A DNA stretch of 30,671 nucleotides from an uncultured Muribaculaceae bacterium (GTDB lineage Bacteria > Bacteroidota > Bacteroidia > Bacteroidales > Muribaculaceae). The translations under genes and the position numbers were made by a program. The notes below the pieces were generated by a model, which was not told the origin of the DNA, did no database searches, and saw only the letters and a program-made list of their open reading frames with translations. The stretch is from assembly GCA_948788915.1 (NCBI GenBank), contig CAQFOZ010000027.1:1-30671 (forward strand). Reading direction: 5' to 3'. Below, one piece after another: positions 1 through 7,204 of this stretch; the first letter of the stretch is position 1, and the number at the start of each line of letters is the position of its first letter.

Positions 1-25
1 GGAACCACCTCAAAAATAACTCTCA

Positions 26-59
26 AAATTCCTCGAAAATAAATTTAAACAGTTTTTAA
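26..59 (+). repeat. Dispersed 34-bp repeat, copy 1
   Basis: This 34-base stretch (core CGAAAATAAATTTAAACAGT) differs by one base from the copy at 21831-21864 and by two from the minus-strand copy at 30579-30612. Its last six bases form the foot of the long hairpin at 54-114. Unlike the other two full copies it does not lie just upstream of a visible gene in its own direction. It may be a small repeat family of this genome; function unknown. Confidence 0.8.
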
Positions 60-114
60 GACAAAAAATAACAGAGACTGTAAATTACAGTCTCTGTTAT
101 TTTTTGTCTTAAAA
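54..114. terminator. 30-bp perfect inverted repeat, probable bidirectional terminator after pyrB
   Basis: Bases 54-83 are exactly complementary to 85-114, with one base at the centre. The stem has runs of A on one side and T on the other, so either transcript would end in a U-rich tail. It begins 23 bases past the pyrB stop on the minus strand, so it most likely ends the pyrimidine operon. A 30-bp perfect stem is unusually long for an intrinsic terminator. Confidence 0.8.
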
Positions 115-136
115 CTTATGTGTAAGTAGTATATTG

Positions 137-1225
137 CTATTTGCAGGATTTTGATTCGCAATATGCGCAACGGTAGCTTTCGATGCCGTCGTCGCACGGA
201 CGGAAAAGAGTTTCTACATTCTCCATATTGGAGATGCACCGGCGGTTGGAACAGCGTTTCTTGTTTGTTATTGTGCCGTCAGGAAGTTTGTATCCGAGTT
301 CCGGATCTTTTTCCGCCCATTTAAGCAAGGTGAGTATGAGTGCCATTCTCACAAATTTCCCGTTTTCTACCTGACGGAAATAGGCAGCTCTTGGATCGTT
401 GTCGACATCAATGGTAATCTCATTGACACGGGGCAGCGGATGGAGCACGCGGAGCGTGTCTTTGCCCGCAGCCAGTTTTTCAGGTGTGAGTATGAAAGAA
501 TCTTTAACACGGTCAAATTCGTCTTCATCAAGGAAGCGTTCTTTCTGCACACGCGTCATATACAGTATGTCGAGTTCGGGCATCACCTCTTCCATTGTCT
601 GCACCTCACGGTAGTCAACTCCATGTTTGTCACATACCTCAAGTTTCATATAATCCGGCAGGCGGAGCTGCTCAGGGGCAATGAGCACCACTTTTATACC
701 TGTATGGCGTGAAAGGGCTTTTATCAGAGAGTGTACAGTGCGTCCGAACCGCAGGTCACCGCAGAATCCGATGGTGAGGTTATCAAGGCGGCCGAGCTCG
801 CGTTTGATAGTCAGAAGATCGGTGAGTGTCTGTGTGGGATGTGCGTGTGAGCCGTCACCGGCGTTGATTACCGGAATGCGTGCGTTACGCGCGGCAACCA
901 GAGCTGCACCCTCTTCAAAATGTCGCATGGCGATTATGTCTGCGAAACAACTGATTACTTTTGATGTGTCGGCTACGGTCTCTCCCTTGCTCACAGAAGT
1001 GTTCTGTGCATCGGAGAAGCCGAGTACGTTTCCACCAAGTTCCATCATTGCCGCCGTGAAGCTGAGGCGGGTACGTGTGGAGGGTTCATAAAACAGGGTA
1101 GCCAGCTTTTTCCCTTTGCAGGCGTCCGCATATTTCGGACGGTTGGCAATGATGTCGAGAGCAAGGTCTACGATATCTTCAGTTTCCTTGCGTGTAAGGT
1201 CTGTCGGGTCAATCAGATGTCTCAT
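137..1225 (-). CDS. pyrB: Aspartate carbamoyltransferase with a C-terminal PyrI-type zinc domain
   Basis: Catalyses carbamoyl phosphate + aspartate to carbamoyl aspartate, the committed step of pyrimidine synthesis. Residues 1-310 are an ordinary PyrB chain: the carbamoyl-phosphate motif STRTR at 49-53, the SVSKGET loop at 77-83 and HPLPR at 262-266. The last ~40 residues are unusual. They hold C325, C330, C353 and C356 (C-x4-C-x22-C-x2-C) in a CxNxxCIS...CxYCE context. This is the zinc domain of E. coli PyrI (Cys109, 114, 138, 141, spacing x4/x23/x2), but without PyrI's N-terminal nucleotide-binding allosteric domain. It is the last gene of the pyr operon, 36 bases after pyrE. The enzyme is probably zinc-stabilised and unable to sense CTP or ATP through PyrI; the regulatory consequence is inferred. 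Confidence 0.95.
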   Translation of the reverse strand: MRHLIDPTDLTRKETEDIVDLALDIIANRPKYADACKGKKLATLFYEPSTRTRLSFTAAMMELGGNVLGFSDAQNTSVSKGETVADTSKVISCFADIIAMRHFEEGAALVAARNARIPVINAGDGSHAHPTQTLTDLLTIKRELGRLDNLTIGFCGDLRFGRTVHSLIKALSRHTGIKVVLIAPEQLRLPDYMKLEVCDKHGVDYREVQTMEEVMPELDILYMTRVQKERFLDEDEFDRVKDSFILTPEKLAAGKDTLRVLHPLPRVNEITIDVDNDPRAAYFRQVENGKFVRMALILTLLKWAEKDPELGYKLPDGTITNKKRCSNRRCISNMENVETLFRPCDDGIESYRCAYCESKSCK

Positions 1226-1261
1226 TGTATTGTTTTCGATTATCAGTTCCGTTTATTATTT

Positions 1262-1909
1262 TTATAGGAGGGATATCCAGGATTCGTCGGAGGGGTTGTT
1301 GCGGAATGTTTTTATGGCTTCCGCAGCGTTGGTGTCGATATAGTTCTCTTCTACTGCCACTTCAAGAAGGGTGTCGAGATTTGAGAGTGATATATTTTTC
1401 ACATTTGCGGCTCCGAGTCTGTCAAGACCTTTTTTCATTCCATAGGTGAAGATGGACACAACGCCTAAAACCTCAGCACCGGCCTCGCAGAGCGCGTCCA
1501 CAACGTCGATACAGCTTCCTGCGGTGGAGATAAGGTCTTCGATGACCACAACTTTTGTACCCGGTTCAAGTTTGCCCTCTATGCGGTTGTTTCTGCCGTG
1601 ATCTTTTGCGCTTCCGCGTACATATCCCATAGGTTTGTCGAGAATCCATGCCGCGATGGCCGCATGAGCTATGCCGGCTGTGGATGTTCCCATCAGGGCC
1701 TCTGCTTCCGGATATTCCTTAGCTACCGTGGCGGCTATTGCATTCTCCACTACTTTACGTGCTTCGGGATCAGAAAGAATCAGACGGTTGTCGCAATATA
1801 TAGGGCTTTTTATTCCGCTTGCCCATGTGAAAGGTTTTTCAGGACTAAGGAAAACAGCTTTTATTTTCAGAAGGCTTTTGGCAACAGCCTTTTCAGTATC
1901 TTTATTCAT
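1262..1909 (-). CDS. pyrE: Orotate phosphoribosyltransferase
   Basis: Joins orotate to PRPP to give OMP, the fifth step of UMP synthesis, in the cytoplasm. The 215-residue length is normal for the family. The type I phosphoribosyltransferase PRPP loop is clear: VVVIEDLISTAGS around residues 120-132, with the two acidic residues and the TAGS turn. GYVRGSAKDHGR upstream is the lysine-containing flexible catalytic loop of PyrE. It sits between pyrF (33-base spacer) and pyrB (36-base spacer), all co-directional, so it is surely in the same transcript. OMP made here is the substrate of the neighbouring PyrF. Confidence 0.95.
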   Translation of the reverse strand: MNKDTEKAVAKSLLKIKAVFLSPEKPFTWASGIKSPIYCDNRLILSDPEARKVVENAIAATVAKEYPEAEALMGTSTAGIAHAAIAAWILDKPMGYVRGSAKDHGRNNRIEGKLEPGTKVVVIEDLISTAGSCIDVVDALCEAGAEVLGVVSIFTYGMKKGLDRLGAANVKNISLSNLDTLLEVAVEENYIDTNAAEAIKTFRNNPSDESWISLL

Positions 1910-1942
1910 AATCAGTTTTGAAATGTGTGTTACTTAGTAAAA

Positions 1943-2638
1943 TCAATCGCGGAAATCCTTGACGCAGCGGCGATAGGCAGCCACAGGATCTTCCGAGGCT
2001 GTTATCGGACGTCCGACAACTATGAAGTCAGAGCCTATTTCGCGTGCGCGTGCGGGGGTTGTTATGCGCACCTGGTCGTCGGCAGCTGAATCGGCAAATC
2101 TGATACCCGGGGTAATGGTAAGGAATTCTTTGCCGCAGGCATCTTTGACGATACCGGCCTCCAGCGGGGAGCATACAACGCCGTCCAGACCAGCTTCAGC
2201 CGCGTTTTTTGCATATTGTATGATTGTATCGCCAATGGTGGCGTCGATAAGCAATTGCTTGCGCATAGCCTCTTCGGATGTGCTTGTAAGCTGCGTCACA
2301 GCAATCAGCAACGGACGAGTACCGTCCTCACGGGTCAGACCCTCCTTGGCGGCACGCATCATCTCGATAGTGCCGGCAGCGTGAACATTCACCATGTCCA
2401 CATCCAGAGCTGAAAGCACTTTCATGGCTTTTCGTACCGTGTTTGGTATGTCGTGCAGCTTAAGGTCAAGGAATATCTTGTGGCCGCGTCTTTTAATTTC
2501 CTTTACGATATCAGGTCCGGCACCGTAAAATAGTTCCATGCCAATCTTCAAAAACGGCTTCTCGTCCTGGAATTTGTCGAGAAAAGCCAGTGTTTCCTTT
2601 GCGGAAGGGAAATCACAAGCAATAATAACGTCGCGCAT
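1943..2638 (-). CDS. pyrF: Orotidine 5'-phosphate decarboxylase, short bacterial type
   Basis: Decarboxylates OMP to UMP, the last step of the pathway. The catalytic Asp/Lys network is visible in FLDLKLHDIPNTV around residues 56-68, and the phosphate-binding C-terminal segment reads FIVVGRPITAS. At 231 residues it is the short B. subtilis/E. coli-like form, not the longer (~270 residue) form that I recall as common in Bacteroides; that comparison is from memory. It starts at MRDVIIACDF. The 61-base spacer to the upstream pyrD is filled by a TTTAGGG-type repeat (2648-2690), whereas the other joins in this operon are short or overlapping. Confidence 0.95.
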   Translation of the reverse strand: MRDVIIACDFPSAKETLAFLDKFQDEKPFLKIGMELFYGAGPDIVKEIKRRGHKIFLDLKLHDIPNTVRKAMKVLSALDVDMVNVHAAGTIEMMRAAKEGLTREDGTRPLLIAVTQLTSTSEEAMRKQLLIDATIGDTIIQYAKNAAEAGLDGVVCSPLEAGIVKDACGKEFLTITPGIRFADSAADDQVRITTPARAREIGSDFIVVGRPITASEDPVAAYRRCVKDFRD

Positions 2639-2647
2639 ATTTTTTAG

Positions 2648-2690
2648 TTTTTAGGGTCTTTAGGGTTTTTAGGGTCCTTAAGGACTTTAA
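2648..2690. repeat. TTTAGGG-type intergenic repeat, copy in the pyrD-pyrF spacer
   Basis: On the plus strand the spacer carries three TTAGGGT units followed by CTTAAGGACTTTAAGG. It includes a perfect 12-base palindrome at 2674-2685 (GTCCTTAAGGAC). Bases 2648-2675 are identical over 28 bases to 25878-25905. Related repeats fill two more operon spacers at 24446-24498 and 25878-25922. In all three cases the TTTAGGG part lies next to the downstream gene's start codon and the AAGG palindromic part lies on the upstream-gene side. Confidence 0.8.
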
Positions 2691-2699
2691 GGTGATTTT

Positions 2700-3614
2700 T
2701 TAAATTTTCAAATCTTTCAGGTTTTGGATGCCCAGTTCCGCCATGCGGTGGGGTAGCTCTTTTACTATGTCGGCACAGGCATAAGGATTTATGAGGTTTG
2801 CGGAGCCAACCTCGACAGCCTTTGCTCCTGCCATCATCATTTCAATTACATTGTCGGCAGATGCCACACCTCCGCATCCTATTACCGGTATGTCAACGGC
2901 ATTGCTTACCTGCCAGACCATCCTTACGGCCACAGGAAATACGGCCGGACCGGAGAAGCCACCCATCACGTTCGCGATTACCGGTTTGCGTCTTTTTATA
3001 TCTATCCTCATGCCAAGCAATGTGTTGATCAGACACAGCCCGTCGGCACCTGCGTTTTCAGCCGATCTGGCAATCGCCACTATGTCGGTGACGTTTGGAG
3101 TCAGTTTCACATATACAGGTTTGGAGGTCACTTTCTTCACCTCCTCTACAACCTTGCCTACCATGACAGGGTCTGTTCCGAAACTCATGCCTCCTCCGTG
3201 AACATTGGGACAACTGACATTCAGTTCTATTATGTCAATATCTCCGCAACTGTCGGCGCGAAGGCAGCATTCCCTGTACTCGTCAATAGAAAAGCCGCTT
3301 ATATTGGCTATAAGTGCATTGTTGAATACTTTGCGTAAAGCGGGAATCTCCTCACTTATCACTTTGTCAATTCCTGGATTCTGAAGCCCCACGGAATTGA
3401 TAAGACCCTCGCTGCACTCAGCCACGCGGGGAAGCGGGTTCCCCCGGCGGGGATTGAGTGTGGTGCCCTTTATGGAGATTCCTCCAAGCAGATTCAGATC
3501 GTAAAATTCAGACATTACATATCCGAAACCGAAACAGCCGCTTGCCGGAATCACAGGATTCGGAAGTTTAACCGTTCCTAATTCAACTTCCGTGTCTATA
3601 TCTTTTATTTCCAT
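2700..3614 (-). CDS. pyrD: Dihydroorotate dehydrogenase B, catalytic subunit
   Basis: FMN enzyme oxidising dihydroorotate to orotate. It is class 1B: the catalytic base is cysteine in ELNVSCPNVHGGG (about residues 129-141), and the FMN and substrate region reads SIKGTTLNPRRGNP. Class 1B enzymes work with PyrK, which passes electrons to NAD+. Here PyrK is the C-terminal half of the gene immediately upstream. The two genes overlap by 10 bases (3605-3614), so translation is probably coupled. The 304-residue length is normal. The stop is followed directly by the TTTAGGG-type repeat and then pyrF. Confidence 0.95.
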   Translation of the reverse strand: MEIKDIDTEVELGTVKLPNPVIPASGCFGFGYVMSEFYDLNLLGGISIKGTTLNPRRGNPLPRVAECSEGLINSVGLQNPGIDKVISEEIPALRKVFNNALIANISGFSIDEYRECCLRADSCGDIDIIELNVSCPNVHGGGMSFGTDPVMVGKVVEEVKKVTSKPVYVKLTPNVTDIVAIARSAENAGADGLCLINTLLGMRIDIKRRKPVIANVMGGFSGPAVFPVAVRMVWQVSNAVDIPVIGCGGVASADNVIEMMMAGAKAVEVGSANLINPYACADIVKELPHRMAELGIQNLKDLKI

Positions 3615-5638
3615 ATGATCTCATCCTTTGGGAATACAGGACCTGCCTTACAGATTCCTTTCATTCCGTTTTTTGTTTCCATGGCACAGCACATGCATAT
3701 GCCGAATCCACATGCCATTCTTGCCTCCAGACTGATTTCTCCCGGTTTGTCCAGACCCTCACACACTGCACGGAGCATAGGCAATGGTCCGCAAGCATAG
3801 AAATAGTCGAAATTCACGTTGTTCTCGCGAATTGCGTCTGTAACAAATCCTTTGGTCCCGTAGCTTCCGTCCACTGTGGAGACTACAACTCTATGACCTA
3901 ATTTTGTAAACTCTTTTTCCAGGAGAATATCCTGTTTTGAGCTGAATCCAAGGGCCACGGTTCCGAAGATGCAGCGGTCTGAAAGCTCACGTGCGAGCTG
4001 CAGCAGGGGAGCGGTGCCTATTCCACCGCCAATAAGCAGGGGAGTTGTAAGGTTGCTTTTTACATTGAAGCCGTTTCCCAGACCGGTCAGAATATTTACC
4101 ACAGTACCCGGCTGCATCTGCGACATGACTTCTGTTCCCTCTCCCACCACATCGTAGAGGAGGGTGAGTTCTCCGTTCATGCATTCGCATACGGAGATAG
4201 GACGACGCAGATATTTGCCCGGTACGGCTACTTCCACGAACTGTCCTGGGGCGGTAAATTCCGATGTGTCCCCTTTCAGGACCATGCGCCACGTCTTGAT
4301 TGTGACACGGTCGTTGCTCACTACCGTGAAGTTGTGTTCTTTGTGTCGTTCTCCGGCTGATTTCCGGCTCCCGGACGCATAGACGATCTTTCCTCCGGCT
4401 ATTGTCGTAACTACTTTCCCTTGCAGTTTTGTTCCTGTAAATGGTGAACTTTTGCCTTTACTCAGGAAATCGGCACTGTCTACAACGAACTGTGCGTCGA
4501 AGTTCACAAGAGCAAGATCCGCTCTGTCTCCCTCTTTGAGTCCTCCTTGAATTCCGAATATCTCGCGTGGTGTGGTTGCCATAAGCTCGAGCATACGTTC
4601 AAATGAAATTACCCCCGGTTTTACAAGGTGTGTGTATATGGCAGCCAGAGAGGTTTCCAGTCCGACAACGCCCATGGCGCTCTTTGCCAGTCCGCGAGAT
4701 TTCTCCTCTTCCGAATGAGGGGCATGATCAGTGGCAATCACATCAATCGTGCCGTCTGCCACACCGGCAATCAGAGCTTCTTTGTCTGCGGCTGACCGTA
4801 AGGGCGGGTTCATCTTGAACCGTCCGTCTTCCTGCATGTCTTCGTCACAGAATACAAGATAATGAGGGGCTGTCTCGCAGGTCACTTTCACTCCCCGGGC
4901 TTTGCCTCGACGTATCAGGTCCACGCTTTCGGCTGTGGATATGTGGCAGATGTGCAACCGGCACCCTGTCCGTTCGGCCAGCTCAATATCGCGCTGTATC
5001 TCGCGCCATTCGCTTTCCGAGCATATCCCTTTGTGGCCGTGTGCGGCAGCATACTCTCCATCATGGATATATCCGCCTCTGAGGAGGTCGTTCACCTCGC
5101 AGTGCGCAGCCAGAACTTTTCCGGTCTGCATTACACCCTCCATTGCCCGGAGCATTACATCGTCATCCTGCACACCTGAACCGTCATCCGAGAATCCGGC
5201 CACGAAAGGGGAGAGCTCTTTGTAATCTACAAGTTCGCATCCTTTGCGTCCATGTGTGATTGTGGCGTAGGGGAGCACTTCGATACAAGCCTGCTGCTTT
5301 ATCATGTCAAGCTGTTTCTTAAGATGCGGAAGGGAATCCGGAGCCGGGTTCAGGTTCGGCATAGCACATACGGTGGTGAACGCTCCGGCGGCAGCGGCCT
5401 GTGTTCCCGTTGCGATAGTTTCCTTATATGAGAAACCGGGCTCACGGAGATGCACATGCACATCCACAAGCCCGGGAATAACTGTGAGGCCGGAAGCCTC
5501 TATCACTTCACAATCATTTTCAGCCGGCAGAGAGGGAGCAATCTTTTTTATGATATTCCCCTCAACAAGAATATCTTTAGGTCTCTCACCTGCGTCGGGT
5601 GAAAAAGTAGCATTTTTTATTAAAATTTTATTAGCCAT
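3605..5638 (-). CDS. pyrC: Fused dihydroorotase-PyrK (dihydroorotate dehydrogenase electron-transfer subunit)
   Basis: Two enzymes in one 677-residue chain. Residues 1 to ~428 are a class I dihydroorotase that closes carbamoyl aspartate to dihydroorotate: metal motif HVHLREPG at ~61, GFSDDGSG at ~148, HCEVND, HICHIST and ATDHAPHS. After a short linker, residues ~435-677 are PyrK: FAD motif RRPISV, NAD site GGGIGTAPLL and a [2Fe-2S] cysteine set C643, C648, C651, C663 ending in CKAGPVF. PyrK serves PyrD, whose gene overlaps the 3' end. The start is set at 5638 (MANKILIKN) because a longer reading to 5680 would run through the promoter -7 box (5647-5654). First gene of the pyr operon. No internal stop or restart separates the halves, so the fusion seems genuine unless the assembly lost a base. 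Confidence 0.93.
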   Translation of the reverse strand: MANKILIKNATFSPDAGERPKDILVEGNIIKKIAPSLPAENDCEVIEASGLTVIPGLVDVHVHLREPGFSYKETIATGTQAAAAGAFTTVCAMPNLNPAPDSLPHLKKQLDMIKQQACIEVLPYATITHGRKGCELVDYKELSPFVAGFSDDGSGVQDDDVMLRAMEGVMQTGKVLAAHCEVNDLLRGGYIHDGEYAAAHGHKGICSESEWREIQRDIELAERTGCRLHICHISTAESVDLIRRGKARGVKVTCETAPHYLVFCDEDMQEDGRFKMNPPLRSAADKEALIAGVADGTIDVIATDHAPHSEEEKSRGLAKSAMGVVGLETSLAAIYTHLVKPGVISFERMLELMATTPREIFGIQGGLKEGDRADLALVNFDAQFVVDSADFLSKGKSSPFTGTKLQGKVVTTIAGGKIVYASGSRKSAGERHKEHNFTVVSNDRVTIKTWRMVLKGDTSEFTAPGQFVEVAVPGKYLRRPISVCECMNGELTLLYDVVGEGTEVMSQMQPGTVVNILTGLGNGFNVKSNLTTPLLIGGGIGTAPLLQLARELSDRCIFGTVALGFSSKQDILLEKEFTKLGHRVVVSTVDGSYGTKGFVTDAIRENNVNFDYFYACGPLPMLRAVCEGLDKPGEISLEARMACGFGICMCCAMETKNGMKGICKAGPVFPKDEIIWK

Positions 5639-5646
5639 TTCAGTTG

Positions 5647-5677
5647 CAAAGATAACAAATCTTCCACTCTTTGCAAA
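5647..5677 (-). promoter_or_regulatory. Promoter of the pyrimidine operon
   Basis: On the minus strand TTTG (5677-5674) is followed after 19 bases by TATCTTTG (5654-5647), matching the Bacteroidetes -33/-7 pattern TTTG-N19-21-TAnnTTTG. The -7 box ends only 8 bases before the start codon at 5638, so the mRNA leader would be very short. No PyrR-like leader or attenuator fits in that space. Confidence 0.7.
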
Positions 5678-5729
5678 CAAGCCTATTATCTTTTTTATAA
5701 GTAAGTATGAAAGATTAAAAAACGCTTAC

Positions 5730-6050
5730 TTATATCAATCTTAACAGGTGTAGAATCACCCCGACGGGATAAATAATAAAAGGAAATATTAAAAAGCAGA
5801 ATATGGTTATATCTATAGTCTGTATTTTATATTTTTGCTTTTTGCATTTAGATACCCTATAGTAGAAATAAAAATAAATACATACAAGAAACCATAATAA
5901 TGGTGAAAGTATGTGCCAAATTAAAGTATTATTAATAAAAATAAAATGTAAAGCGAATGTAGGAATAAAGATTGCCAATAGAATAAAACGAGTAATCTTT
6001 AATCCTTTTGTCGGGTTCATATTAATGGTTATATTATGTTGGTTGGACAT
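5730..6050 (-). CDS. Small integral membrane protein, unknown function
   Basis: I do not recognise this 106-residue protein. It has about three hydrophobic helices (roughly residues 19-40, 43-66 and 82-104), separated by a lysine-rich loop, KCKKQKYK. The ATG at 6050 (MSNQHN) is preferred over the TTG one codon earlier. It starts 48 bases downstream of the lipoprotein gene's stop on the same strand and may share its promoter. Its DNA is much more AT-rich than the pyr and car genes on either side, which suggests recent acquisition. One possibility is an immunity or partner protein for the neighbouring lipoprotein; this is only inferred from pairing, size and topology. Confidence 0.6.
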   Translation of the reverse strand: MSNQHNITINMNPTKGLKITRFILLAIFIPTFALHFIFINNTLIWHILSPLLWFLVCIYFYFYYRVSKCKKQKYKIQTIDITIFCFLIFPFIIYPVGVILHLLRLI

Positions 6051-6098
6051 CAAAATACCACTATGGTTTTAGAGGATAGTTTGGCAATACAAATAATA

Positions 6099-6773
6099 TC
6101 AATTTTGGTTAATGCATGTAGCATATTTATAAAGTGTTATTCCTACAGATATCCACCCGGCGCTTCTCAAGGTCAATCTTCCTAAAACTTTGCTAAGAGT
6201 TTTGGTATTAATTATTATTTTTGTGCCTTTATAAATTGCTGTTAAACCGCCGGGACCTCCGACTACAGCTTGCCACATGTCAAGTAGATCACTAATACCT
6301 AACGCTTCTGCCATGCATTGAACATATTTGTTGGATGATATTTGTCTTCCATCAAGAGCTAATAATTCATCGTATTCGGATAGTGTTGTAATTTCCAATG
6401 CTAATTGTGCGAGCTGATCTTCAGTAAGATTCGTTAATATTTGAATTTCTTCATCTGTTATGTATGCCTGTTCTTCGTCTTGTATGGCAATTTCTATAAG
6501 TTCATCTTGAATTTCCCTGCCATTAGCTACCAATTCAATACAAGATTCTGCGATTGCATTTGAAATAGAATCTTCGTTAATAACAACGTTCTCGTCTGGA
6601 TAATTTCTTGTTATGGGCATGAAGTATGACGATTCAATTGTTTCAGCAACATTCCTTGAAATGCTATTTATGGTTTTAAAGTTTAATGAATTTAAGTTAA
6701 TCTGGTCTTTTGTATTATTGGTTTCACTTGTATCTTTTTCACACGATGAGAACAGTAGACAAGAAAGTGTCAA
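6099..6773 (-). CDS. Acidic lipoprotein, probably frameshifted at its 5' end
   Basis: The 224-residue open frame begins at a TTG inside what looks like a signal peptide (LTLSCLLFSSCEKD, lipobox cysteine at 11). The middle is strongly acidic (about residues 60-145). The last ~75 residues form a different unit: C153 and C220 bracket a hydrophobic, Gly-rich stretch (AVVGGPGGLTAIY, then RSAGWISVGITLY). An upstream ATG at 6837 starts a plausible signal-peptide N terminus (MKTTLHYLGFTRYLLSK) but in another frame; removing one base from the five-T run at 6786-6790 joins the two. A good promoter sits just upstream of that ATG. So the full gene is probably 6099-6837, broken or slipped by one base, or affected by a sequence error. 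AT-rich, unlike its neighbours. Function unknown. Confidence 0.6.
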   Translation of the reverse strand: MTLSCLLFSSCEKDTSETNNTKDQINLNSLNFKTINSISRNVAETIESSYFMPITRNYPDENVVINEDSISNAIAESCIELVANGREIQDELIEIAIQDEEQAYITDEEIQILTNLTEDQLAQLALEITTLSEYDELLALDGRQISSNKYVQCMAEALGISDLLDMWQAVVGGPGGLTAIYKGTKIIINTKTLSKVLGRLTLRSAGWISVGITLYKYATCINQN

Positions 6774-6871
6774 TAATGCAAATCCTTTTTGATAGCAAAT
6801 AACGGGTAAAGCCTAAATAATGAAGTGTTGTTTTCATAAAAAAATAATTAGTTTATAGTTAATAATAATTG

Positions 6872-6903
6872 CAAATTTATTAAAAGCAAATAAATAAAAC
6901 AAA
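6872..6903 (-). promoter_or_regulatory. Promoter upstream of the lipoprotein gene
   Basis: Minus strand: TTTG (6903-6900), 20 bases, TAAATTTG (6879-6872), a full match to the Bacteroidetes consensus. It lies 34 bases before the ATG at 6837 and supports that ATG, not the internal TTG at 6773, as the real start. Confidence 0.55.
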
Positions 6904-7156
6904 TATATCTATTAAATAATGTTATTATAATTACAAATATTATATCAATTAGTAAACAAATATTATTGTTGTTGAAATGTAATTAAATTAGGCTAAATTG
7001 TAAATAATTGTTTGTTGCCTTTTGTTGTCGTCTGGAAATTAATATGGGAGGTGTTGATTTTACTGTATATTTAAGATAAGAGATATGAGGGATGTATAAA
7101 GTATGGTTTGATATTTTCAATCCAAAGGGAAATTTGAAATTGTATAAACAATTTTA
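6904..7156. other. AT-rich intergenic stretch between the divergent units
   Basis: About 250 bases of very AT-rich DNA between the lipoprotein promoter and the carA promoter. I see no gene, hairpin of note or operator-like palindrome. The low GC continues that of the two-gene insert at 5.7-6.8 kb, so the whole 5.7-7.15 kb block may have entered as one piece. Confidence 0.4.
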
Positions 7157-7188
7157 TTTGAAAATTTGCGGAAATTCAATTAACTTTG
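7157..7188 (+). promoter_or_regulatory. Promoter of carA
   Basis: TTTG at 7157-7160 is followed after 20 bases by TAACTTTG at 7181-7188, a full match to the Bacteroidetes -33/-7 pattern. The start codon follows 16 bases later, leaving a short leader with no room for a riboswitch. Confidence 0.75.
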
Positions 7189-7204
7189 CAATCAAAATTC
7201 CGCA

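Noticed and set aside
45..239. Minus-strand open frame of 64 codons at the left edge
   Set aside because: Lies across the terminator hairpin and the pyrB 3' end in a different frame; the repeated palindromic DNA explains it.
2648..2690. Eukaryotic telomere repeat contamination (TTTAGGG)
   Set aside because: The units are imperfect, few, embedded in bacterial operon spacers and joined to palindromes; they are a bacterial repeat family that only looks similar.
5639..5680. N-terminal 14-residue extension of the PyrC-PyrK fusion
   Set aside because: The region contains the promoter -7 and -33 boxes, and dihydroorotases normally begin close to the ATG at 5638.
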